Shown here piece after piece: positions 56,146 to 64,000 of a DNA stretch of 64,000 bases (within the stretch, counting starts at the first letter, position 1; every line of letters starts with the position of its first letter). The notes under the pieces are model-generated. The model saw only the letters and a program-made list of their open reading frames with translations, was not told the DNA's origin and searched no databases. Source of the DNA: Prototheca cutis (lineage: Eukaryota; Chlorophyta; Trebouxiophyceae; Chlorellales; Chlorellaceae); the NCBI GenBank assembly GCA_002897115.2, contig BCIH01000002.1:1427648-1491647 (forward strand), read 5' to 3'. The position numbers and the translations under genes are program-made.

Positions 56146-57871
56146 ATGATGATACCAGAGGAAGGTGTAATGGACAATCACGCTCCTAGGAACATCCTGA
56201 TCACTGGAGGGGCGGGCTTCATAGGCAGCCATGTCGCCGTCCGGCTGGCCAAGAGGTATCCCCACTACCGGGTGCGTGGCGCTGGGCAGCATTGGTGGGT
56301 CTACGGTCGACGTGCCGGGATGATATCCAACTATCATGTCATTACAAAGCCATGGGTGGCGCGCAACATGGGTCTCCACTCCCTTCCTACGGCAGATTGT
56401 AGTGTTCGACTGTCTCGACTACTGCGCTACGCTGAGCAACTTGGAGGCGGTGCGAGGATTGCCCAACTTCAAGGCACGGAGTCGTGGAGATGGGATTACA
56501 CATATGGTGGGGTGTGCATATTTAGGAGAAAACAGCTGTGCAGTGCATGGCGGTGGTGTGGACGATTGATCCCTAACGTCTTGCCAACACACACACACAC
56601 ACACACATGCAGTTCATCAAGGGCGACATAAAGAGCGGCGACCTGGTGTACTATGTACTGGAAACAGAGCGCATCGACACCATCATGCACTTTGCGGCAC
56701 GGACCCACGTCGACCACTCCTTTGGCAACAGCGTCAGCTTCACCATGAACAACGTGTGAGTGCCCGAGTGGGCGGGTGGGGGCCTGGGCACGTACCCAGA
56801 ACAAGCCTCCGCCCCCGAGACAAGCTGCCCCACTTACACAGTGCTCCCACCTACAAATGATCTGCCCAAAACACTACCCGAGGGCAGGTATGGCACGCAC
56901 ATGCTGCTGGAGGCCGCACGGAGCTATGGGAAGATTGAAAAGTTCGTCAACGTGTCGACCGACGAGGTGTACGGCGAGACGTCGTTTGGCCTGCTGTCGG
57001 GTCTGGGGGAGAACAGCCGGCTGGAGCCCACTAATCCCTACGCTGCAGCCAAGGCGGGGGCGGAGATGATGGCCCTGGCGTACTACAGTTCCTACAACCT
57101 CCCCGTCCTCATCACCCGAGGGAACAACGTCTACGGTCCCGGCCAGTTCCCAGAGAAACTCAGTGCGTATTATTATTATTTAGTTAGTTAATTTTGTTGG
57201 TGCTGTTGTTGTTTCCTGAACTAGATACACACGACACAACACATGTTTGCAGTCCCGAAGTTTGTGCTGCTGGGCGCGGCGGGGCGGCCACTGACGGTGT
57301 ATGGCGACGGCCGGGCGGTGCGCAGCTATCTGTACATCGACGACGTGGCGGCCGCGTACGACGCCATCCTGCACCGCGGCGAGCCCGGGCAGACATACAA
57401 CGTCGGCAGCGTCAAGGAGCGCTCGGTGCTGCAGGTCGCGCGGGACATTGCCGTGGCACTTGGCCGGCCCGAGTCCGAGGTCGTGCACGTGCGTGACCGC
57501 GCGTTCAATGACCGCCGCTATTTCATCTGCAACAACAAGCTCGCGGCGCTCGGCTGGACCGAACGCACGTCCTGGGAGGAGGGCCTGCGCAAGACCGTCG
57601 AATGGTACACCTCCCTCAAAGAACCCCAGGCCTACTGGTACGATGGATGGAGAAGAAGGATGTTTGCTTGGTTTCTCTTGGCCACAGGACTGGGTGTCGC
57701 AGGAGTTGTGCGTATCCATGAAGAGCCTCAGGGCCCTGGCTGCTCCAACTCTCTCCTTGCAGGAACAATGGAAACATAACCGCGGCGCTCCAGCCGCACG
57801 CCAGCCTGGCACGGCAGATGGACCAGGTGGCCCTGGAGGCCCCGCTGCCAACCGAAACCGAGGCTGAGTAA
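56146..57871 (+). CDS. NDP-glucose 4,6-dehydratase (RmlB / RHM N-domain type)
   Basis: NAD-dependent SDR enzyme, the first step from UDP- or dTDP-glucose toward rhamnose. Six or so exons read ILITGGAGFIGSHVAVRLAK (Rossmann GxxGxxG), IVVFDCLDYCATLSNLEAV, FIKGDIKSGDLV, DTIMHFAARTHVDHSFGNS, and VNVSTDEVYGETSFG (Thr-Asp-Glu catalytic block). YAAAKAGAEMM (YxxxK), ITRGNNVYGPGQFPEKLIPK and DGRAVRSYLYIDDVAAAY follow. The similarity in order and length is to the N-terminal half of plant RHM enzymes. Here it ends after a 30-residue tail (NNGNITAALQPHASL...) and lacks the RHM C-terminal epimerase/reductase, so that step must be encoded elsewhere. Substrate is inferred to be UDP-glucose by lineage. Confidence 0.9.
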
Positions 57872-58129
57872 GGAAAGGACGGCACAGTGAGGTGTTGACC
57901 ATGGCGTTTGCAAACTGTGCGACAAGCCTGCCACCCTGGCTGATTTGCTCCATCCCATTGAAATGATGTGTGCAAAGAAAACGGACCATACTGTTTTGAT
58001 TGCGGTGCTGTACCAATATCGATACCCATCATCATTGTTGTTGCTGTTCCACCACCCAACCGGGGTCTGATTGTGATGTGCTTCCAGACGGTACTGCCTG
58101 TATTTCACAGGACAAAGGCAAGAAAATAC

Positions 58130-59557
58130 TCAGTCTGAAAAATCAGAGTCTTCGTCAGAGTCGGTCCGTCGAGCCCCGCGGCCGCTGCCCTGCCGCAGCG
58201 CCCTCGCCGCGAGCTCCAGTCGCTCCGCCTCGTCGTCGCTGTTTTCTGGGGGCTGCTGCAGCACACCAGATGGAAGCAGTCTTGCCTCCAACTGTGGGAG
58301 GATGGTGGCATCATGGTTTGGTTTGGTTGCTTGCGAGATACTGATGGGTCCAGAGTGGGTAGATGTGTGTCTCTCCCCATCGAGCTGCCTGATGCACCCT
58401 TCACCTCCACACACACCCCCACACACCCCACAACCCCCCTCCCCCTCCCCCCACACACGAGCACACATGCACACGCACACACATGCACACGATCCCCAAG
58501 ATCAGCCTCACCGCGGCTGTTTTAAAGTCGGTGCCGGCACCGGCAATCCCCTCAAAGCCAACCAGACGGTCGACAGCGACACCGTTCTCAAAGGCAATGA
58601 CGCACGGCAGCGTCCGAATCTGGAGTTTTGCAGTGAAAAAGGTTGCATCCTGTGTGTGGAGTCGTGGGGGTGGGTGTTAGAGTGGTTGCCAATGTGCCAA
58701 GTCTGAGCAGGCCTTTCGAATGAGCAAGGCAGCACCGGGCTAGATCGCTCACACACACACACACACACACACACATAAACACACTCACCGGCGCAGACAG
58801 ACAGACAAAGCGTGTCAGCGAGAACTTGGTGGCTAGGATTGCCAGGTGGCGGTCCATCGCGGCACAACGGGCAAACCCAGCGTGGAAAAAGTGACAGATC
58901 ACGTGCTCCGTCTTGGTCACCGCGGTCAAAAACTCCTGCTCCGAAATCTCCGTCAGCGTACCTGGTTTATGAAAGAGAAGGGAGGTGTGGTGTGGAGCTG
59001 CCATCAGGCAAGAGCAATCCCTCCCCCCAAAAAACATGCACAAGGCCGGCTGACTGCCGGCACAAGCAAGCCACTGAACAAGTCCCCACACAGACATGCA
59101 CGCACCGTATGACGTTTGTGCCTTTTTCGCAGCCCGGCGCTCCGTCATGGCCTTGAGTTCCTCCAGCCGCTCCTCATGTAACCGAGCCAGCTCTGGGTCC
59201 TCCAGGGCCTCTGCCGCGCTAAAGGCAGGGACACCTGTCCCACCGCCCGCCGCCCTCGCAGCCATCATCTCCTGCATTCGGCCCGGGCGTGTGGCATGGG
59301 AGGTCAGTGACATGCCTCCGTCACGGATGTGGTGTGTGCACACTGGCCGTCGGCTTGGTGCCGCTGGATCACCTGGGCCCACCACCCTGGCCCAGCCAGC
59401 TAACCACCACAACACATGCGCAACGGCGACAGTGCGTGAACCAGCGCATGCCGTGTCAACCCACTTTTTGGTAGTCTCTGGCTGCTTGTGCCATGGCGTC
59501 TCCCATGGCAAAGCTGTGCATCTGGCCCTTAACTTTCTGGAGGCTTGCCGCGTCCAT
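58130..59557 (-). CDS. TXNDC9-like (phosducin-like 3) thioredoxin-fold protein
   Basis: Co-factor of the CCT chaperonin in actin/tubulin folding; it has a thioredoxin fold without redox Cys pair. Minus-strand exons read MDAASLQKVKGQMHSFAMGD (start 59557), EMMAARAAGG and ALEDPELARLHEERLEELKA, then TLTEISEQEFLTAVTKTEHV and ICHFFHAGFARCAAMDRHLA (family: VCHFYR....C...D.HL), LATKFSLTRFVCLSAP, and DATFFTAKLQIRTLPCVIAF with VDRLVGFEG. The end is acidic (DSDEDSDFSD), as in TXNDC9. Exon joins are in phase where checked (YQK to EMM). Cytosolic. A CA microsatellite lies in one intron. Confidence 0.9.
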
Positions 59558-59877
59558 CTTTGCGAGCGGCTCCTGCCCCGGCTGCTCCCACGATCACAGT
59601 GCGCACGTTATACCCGATGAAAACAAATCAGACGAACCAAACGAATGCGTGTACACGATCCCGTTCAATGCGCTCGCATGATCACGTTCAGTCCTGTCGA
59701 TGGCCTGGCTCGGAGGAAAGTCAAATCGATGCCGCTCGGGTTCCGGCACCCCCAATTCGGGAGATCATCCTTGACGTTAAGCGTGTAGTCCGACCCCGCT
59801 TAAAACCGCAGGTAGTCGCACACCACAGGCATTCTCAAAATACATATTTGCTGGTATTTGTGTGATCAAAGGAAAGA
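59558..59877. promoter_or_regulatory. Divergent spacer, TXNDC9 / small Cys-rich protein
   Basis: About 320 bases serving as promoter for both divergent genes. No motif recognised. Confidence 0.4.
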
Positions 59878-60054
59878 ATGTGTCATAAGACGACGTGCAG
59901 CAAGTGCCGCAAGCCTTCATGGTTTGGGTGCGGGCGCCACATCGACAGTGCGCTGGAGGGGGTTCCCGTGGACGAGCGCTGCCACTGCAAGGCTGCTACT
60001 CAGGCCGAGTACGATGCCGACCCCTCTGCAAGACCCAGCTGCACAGTGAGCTGA
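59878..60054 (+). CDS. 58-residue Cys-rich conserved small protein
   Basis: Intronless 59-codon gene. It begins MCHKTTCSKCRKPSWFGCG and includes RHIDSALEGVPVDERCHC, ending ARPSCTVS. The arrangement CxxC...W.GCG.H...V...... C.C matches a small family found in fungi, algae and plants (typically MC..TTC..C.K.TW.GCG.HI). It probably binds one zinc ion; function unknown. The start is the only ATG and is preceded by an A-rich leader (GGAAAGA). Confidence 0.75.
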   Translation: MCHKTTCSKCRKPSWFGCGRHIDSALEGVPVDERCHCKAATQAEYDADPSARPSCTVS

Positions 60055-60697
60055 GGCTGGACTGACATTGGCTGCGAAGCGGACCCTGAGGAGAAGGAAG
60101 CAGCTCTCGCACCGTATCTTTTAATTTTGGACTGCTGACTCACCCCCAAAACGCATGCTGGGGAAACCGACCCGTTTGAACCCCCCTGTCTATCTTCAAA
60201 CCGTCCCCCGGCTTGTTCCATTTACTTCTTCACACGGTCTGCAGAATCGAACCAGGCGCCCAGCGGCGCCTGGGCAGAGAAATGCTCGGTGCATGGGGGC
60301 ATGCAGGTGCCGGCTGCGAGCCAGTTTGATGACTTCACAGGATCTTGCAAAATTCGTTGTACCCAGACACAGCAATGTATGCAAAAATATTTTGGATGGT
60401 CAGACCCGTGTCGAGAATGCGGGGCAGTAGCCTTGTCAGGTATGGGCCCCGGCAGCAGAAAATTGGGTGTCGCATTGGCTGGCAGCCCCTCCTGCTAGGT
60501 CCGTCCCACAGCAATGTGCTCATGCTGGGAAAGGACTCAGAGGTGATGACAGGGGAAAATATCAACCAGATAAGTGTGGAAACCCTCGCCACCGCCAATA
60601 TAGGGAGCTCATTGCACACGTGGAAAACCCGGATTCAGTTGATGCCTTGCTGGACGAGCACCAGGCCCTTTGTCCCGCCCTTTATTCCTTGCTCTCC
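60055..60697. other. Convergent spacer, nothing recognised
   Basis: About 640 bases between the small Cys-rich gene and the 3' end of the RidA-like gene. No gene or structure recognised. Confidence 0.4.
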
Positions 60698-61848
60698 TCA
60701 CACTACGATGGCATCGACCTCGATGAGGACCATGATGTCATCGTGCACGAGGCGCTGCACCTCCACCATGGTGGAGGCGGGCCGAATCGCGCCAAACACC
60801 TCGCCGTGCGCGCGGCTGATGGCCGCAGAGTCCCGCGCCATGTTGCGCACGAAGATCCGTGTCCGGACCTGCGGTGGTCAGCCAAATATGGGGGAGCGCT
60901 CGGCTGTTTGCAAGCCTTTTTGATGACTAGGAACAACCCCCCTCCCCCCCCCCCACCCCCCCCCCCCCACACACACACACTACGTACCACATCCTGCAGA
61001 CTTGCTCCTAAGGCCTGGAGGGCATGGGCGACAATCTCCAGCGCGGTCCTCGTCTGCGAGTAGGCATCGCCCTTGTGCAGCACATTGCCGCTGGCCTGCT
61101 CAACGGCCGAAGTGCCTGGGTGTTGGGTTTGGGGAAAGGGGAGCCGGTTGCGTTGCCGTGCAGTGTGGGAGGAGGGGGCACGATGGCTGGGCCAAGAGGT
61201 CTCTGAGGACGGCTAGACCGAACCCATGGGGCCCGCGCACCCACGGCCAGTCTACAAAACAGACCTGAAACGGAGATGAATGGTCCGCGACGGCAGGCCC
61301 TGGAGTAGCCCACCTCCTTCTCCCAGCGGGCGCCTGTGGGTCGGGGCGAACGGACGCATCGGGGTGAAATGTGTCCAATCGAAGCCCGAGCAGAACAAGG
61401 CTCGGCCCGGCCGATCTCTACCCCATTCCGGCATTGCCCGAGCCGTGCCGTACCGAGACAAGCCTGCAAGCCAGCGCACCTGTGGAAACCACCTGCAGCT
61501 TTCCGTCTGAGCTCGCGTGCACCTGGGGAACTATCTTGGGAAGCATCCCGTTGCCAGCGTCGTACGTCTTGGACTGCATGACAAGTAAAGCCGGCGGGCG
61601 GTGAGAAAATAAAAATTGGGGATGTTCGAGCTGACAAATCCTAACAATCAGCACATGGAAGTGCTGGACCCTTTATACGCGACGAATGGGCGTGCAAATC
61701 CTAGCCTTATGTGAGCCCCAAACGCATCAACGTTATCAACGTCTGTCGGTGTCACGCTCACCTCCCGGTCCCCCTGGGTCTGCATGTGTGCCGTTGCCGC
61801 TGCCATGTTCTCTTGAGTGCTGGCACGAATAATGCCTTCGTCTTCCAT
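60698..61848 (-). CDS. RidA/YjgF-family protein
   Basis: Member of the RidA superfamily; archetypal members hydrolyse reactive enamine/imine intermediates of amino-acid metabolism. On the minus strand a short first exon (MEDEGIIRASTQENMAAATA..., donor GTGAGC) and a 51-base exon (SKTYDAGNGMLPKIVPQ) precede the core: RWEKEVGYSRACRRGPFISV, SGTSAVEQASGN, LHKGDAYSQTRTALEIVAHA, LGASLQDV then VRTRIFVRNMARDSAAISRA and HGEVFGAIRPASTMVEVQRL, ending MVLIEVDAIVV. The R-T-R block (VRTRIFV), the RPAST motif and the terminal Glu (IEVDA) mark the active-site region, so it should be catalytically competent. No clear targeting peptide. The join of the first two exons is the least certain part. Confidence 0.83.
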
Positions 61849-62074
61849 TACAATTTACGGAGTCGTTGATCTGAGATGAAGGTCACGGCAGCAGCTGACG
61901 TCTTCATTTCCGGGGACGGCCGTTGAGTCATCTCCCGGGTCTCGTCCCCCGTGGTTCTTTCCAGCTTCCGAGAATGTGCCGGCGGGACCACGCGCGGAAC
62001 CCGCCTCGCACGCTGCGCCTGGCCCCGAGACTTTACAAACTACACGCGCACCGCGTGCCATTCTACCCCATACC
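61849..62074. promoter_or_regulatory. Short spacer upstream of the RidA-like gene
   Basis: About 225 bases between two minus-strand genes; should contain the RidA-like promoter and the 3' UTR of the coiled-coil gene. Confidence 0.35.
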
Positions 62075-63775
62075 TCACGCGAGTCCAAGGCTGGGTCCAG
62101 AGGAGCCCAGGCTTAGGCTGAGTATCAACTGCCCGGCGGCCACTTCCCGCCCACCCGGGGCGGATCTCCCGGTGGCAGGGCATCCTCCGCGGGCAGAGCC
62201 TGTGTTTGGGCTCGCCCAGCCACCTGCAGACGTGGCGCGGCCCGACGGACCGAGCGCCACAGCCGCAGCCACGCTGCGCGCGCTGCGCCGCGAAACCGCC
62301 GGTGAGGCCAGCACGCCGGGCGCGTGGTCCCGCAGAGCGGCGGCCACACCGAGCCCGGGACAAACGTCATCTGCCCCCAGCACCACATCTGCCACCGTGG
62401 CGGACAGTGCGCGGCCAAAGGCGAGCCGTGCAGTGGCCGGCGCACCCCGCAGCCAGGTCCCAAGTTGCCTGGTCTCATCGGGCTCGGACTTGACCGCATC
62501 TTGGGCACCATGCCGAGCTGGTGTCATTTTTGGGCTCGCCACTTCAGTGCTGCATGTCCGGCTGCCCGAGAAAGAGTCCCGGCCGGGGCGCACTCCACGC
62601 AGCAGTCGAGTCAGTGCCGTCTGGGCCCGTGCTGCCTTGGACAGTTGTACCGCCAGCGCCTCGCGTTCCCGGCCCTGTGCGTTTGGATAAGAGGGTCGCG
62701 CGTGGTTTGAGGCCGAGTGCTGTTTTATTTCCCTATGGCATGGCCGTTCATTGGGATCCAGCATCAGTGGTCTTGCGCTGCACACCACCTCTTTCTCAGC
62801 CAGGCAGGTGCTGCACCCAGCGTCGCTTGGAGTACATCCACACCACCTGACTCGAGCCATGCATACCTCAGCTTCTTTGACCTGGCGCAGGGCGTCGGTC
62901 TGTTGCTGAAGCAGCACCTCTTCTGCATCAGCCTCCTGGAAAATTGCGGCCGTCGCTGTTGTCTCACACTCCGCTCCCGCCCGAGCCTCCTGCAGCAGGA
63001 GTATTGGGACCCGGTCGTGCTCACGGCTTGATGTGATGGCATGACAGGTTGTCAGTGCTCCTCGTTCGAGGGACAGCTCAGCCATTGTGTTGGCTACCCA
63101 TGCTCAAGTTGTTTGGTCGGCAATTCCGGAGCAAGAAAGCGGTCCCCCTTTACCAGCGCAGTTGCAGTCTCTGGTTCTACTATGTTCCAGTCTCTATTTC
63201 AGCTCCGTCACCAAGCCCGATGTCCAAAAGGGATCATGCATTCAAATGCAATACTACCACGACATACAAAACCTCCCAAATCAATCAATCACCCTGAGAC
63301 GTTGGAATTGGGCGGCGAGCTCGGCCTTCTTCCGAGCGACCTTATCTGCCAGATGCTCGTTGGACGCCAGCCTGAACAGGGATTGTTTGTACAGGAAGAA
63401 TTGCGGTGAAGATTGACCTGGCTTTTGCTCAGGGTTTGACTGGTTGGTCAGCACGTGTGTGTTGGGCCGGCAGACAACCAAATTCTGGGACAGCAAGGCA
63501 CAATATGCCGCATCCCACACCGCAACAGCCCATATATCAATTGTGCAACGCATTCTATGGCAGCCGATCGGTTACCACTGCCTCCAGTGCTAGACCTGGC
63601 GGCACGGAGGTTGAGGGTGTTGGCTGACCGGGCATCGTTGACGGCTTGCTTGAGGGTGGTTGTTCTGACCTTGAGCAATGACAGCTCGGTCTCAAGCCTG
63701 GCATTGGAGTTTTCCAGCACTTTCCGCTCGACCTCGGCCCTTGCAGCATAGGCCTCCTCACTGTCAGGCACCGTT

Positions 63776-63817
<42 letters not shown>

Positions 63818-64000
63818 GGGGGTAAACGGCTGACTCGATGTTTATGGGGCACAGCGTCGCCATCCAGCAGCAGCAGCAACCCCCCCAACACACACACACA
63901 CCCTTTTGTTTAATCACCTGCTAGGTCTTGGGCCTTGAACTTATGAACATGCATCCTCAAATTGAGGGCCGTCAGTTCCGCCTGGCGGGCGCCCAGCAGG
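62075..64000 (-). CDS. Coiled-coil protein, C-terminal part (5' end outside window)
   Basis: Incomplete at the window's right edge. Minus-strand exons read from the edge: LLGARQAELTALNLRMHVHK (to about 63918), then EEAYAARAEVERKVLENSNA and ETELSLLKVRTTTLKQAVND (63600-63775), then SLFRLASNEHLADKVARKKA with ELAAQFQRLR (63300-63378). These are followed by ELSLERGALTTCHAITSSRE with LQEARAGAECETTATAAIFQ and LLQQQTDALRQVKEAE (62875-63085), then a longer exon starting AQGREREALAVQLSKAARAQ (about 62680) into an Ala/Arg/Gly-rich C-terminus. Heptad-like Leu/Ala spacing marks coiled coil. I recognise no family. Possible centrosomal, ciliary or trafficking scaffold, but that is only a guess from composition. 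Confidence 0.6.

Noticed and set aside
1..64000. CRISPR array or bacterial operon structure
   Set aside because: No regularly spaced direct repeats with unique spacers, and every gene has eukaryotic introns; the RNA-guided system here is a Fanzor-type transposon gene instead.

Overview
This is GC-rich nuclear DNA from a eukaryote, most likely a trebouxiophyte (Chlorella-like) green alga. The protein genes are split by short GT-AG introns, many filled with TG/CA microsatellites or C/G runs. Several genes point to the green lineage: a plant-type RanGAP with a WPP-like domain, an SBP-box transcription factor, a plant-type inositolphosphorylceramide synthase, a SirB sirohydrochlorin ferrochelatase, a stand-alone UDP-glucose 4,6-dehydratase and Ser/Pro-rich secreted cell-wall proteins. 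Scattered N bases show a draft assembly. Species cannot be fixed from the sequence alone. Exon limits were inferred by eye from splice signals and family conservation.

Layout. 1.1-3.4 kb: SWAP/SURP splicing regulator (+). 4.4-8.2 kb: tandem pair of secreted hydroxyproline-rich, Cys-rich proteins (+). 8.8-11.6 kb: RanGAP (+). 12.7-16.2 kb: mitochondrial proline dehydrogenase with EF-hands (-). 16.9-18.1 kb: V-ATPase proteolipid c (+). 18.1-20.05 kb: mobile element A with a decayed Fanzor/TnpB-like nuclease (+). 20.3-22.3 kb: IPC synthase (+). 23.1-24.2 kb: small unknown protein (+). 25.1-26.4 kb: SBP-box factor (-). 27.4-30.9 kb: diacylglycerol kinase (+). 32.2-32.9 kb: SirB (-). 33.0-34.9 kb: element B, a second Fanzor element in the opposite orientation. 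36.1-37.0 kb: membrane RING E3 (+). 38.0-38.9 kb: REV7 HORMA protein (-). 39.5-40.8 kb: ABHD17-like hydrolase (-). 41.4-43.5 kb: type II membrane glycosyltransferase-like protein (+). 44.1-44.5 kb: small one-TM protein (-). 45.1-46.6 kb: APS kinase (+). 47.2-48.1 kb: mitoribosomal mS33 (+). 48.6-50.9 kb: M20 dipeptidase (+). 51.4-53.1 kb: unknown acidic, probably nuclear protein (+). 53.57 kb: U2 snRNA. 54.1-55.6 kb: Trx-Grx monothiol glutaredoxin (-). 56.1-57.9 kb: NDP-sugar 4,6-dehydratase (+). 58.1-59.6 kb: TXNDC9-like protein (-). 59.9-60.05 kb: 58-aa Cys-rich protein (+). 60.7-61.8 kb: RidA-like protein (-). 62.1 kb to the window end: C-terminal part of a coiled-coil protein (-).

Most genes are unrelated housekeeping genes, as expected for an algal chromosome arm. 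Loose themes are sulfur/siroheme metabolism (APS kinase, SirB), lipid signalling (IPC synthase, DGK), sugar-nucleotide and wall biology (dehydratase, glycosyltransferase-like, HRGPs) and redox or iron handling (Trx-Grx, TXNDC9). The most notable content is the pair of about 1.9-kb elements A and B. They are homologous, inverted and 13 kb apart, and each carries the zinc ribbon and RuvC-III signature of a eukaryotic RNA-guided nuclease (Fanzor/TnpB). Each also has an antisense ORF and a conserved 3' non-coding tail. A second dispersed repeat (24.54-24.93 and 37.35-37.95 kb) adds to the mobile fraction.
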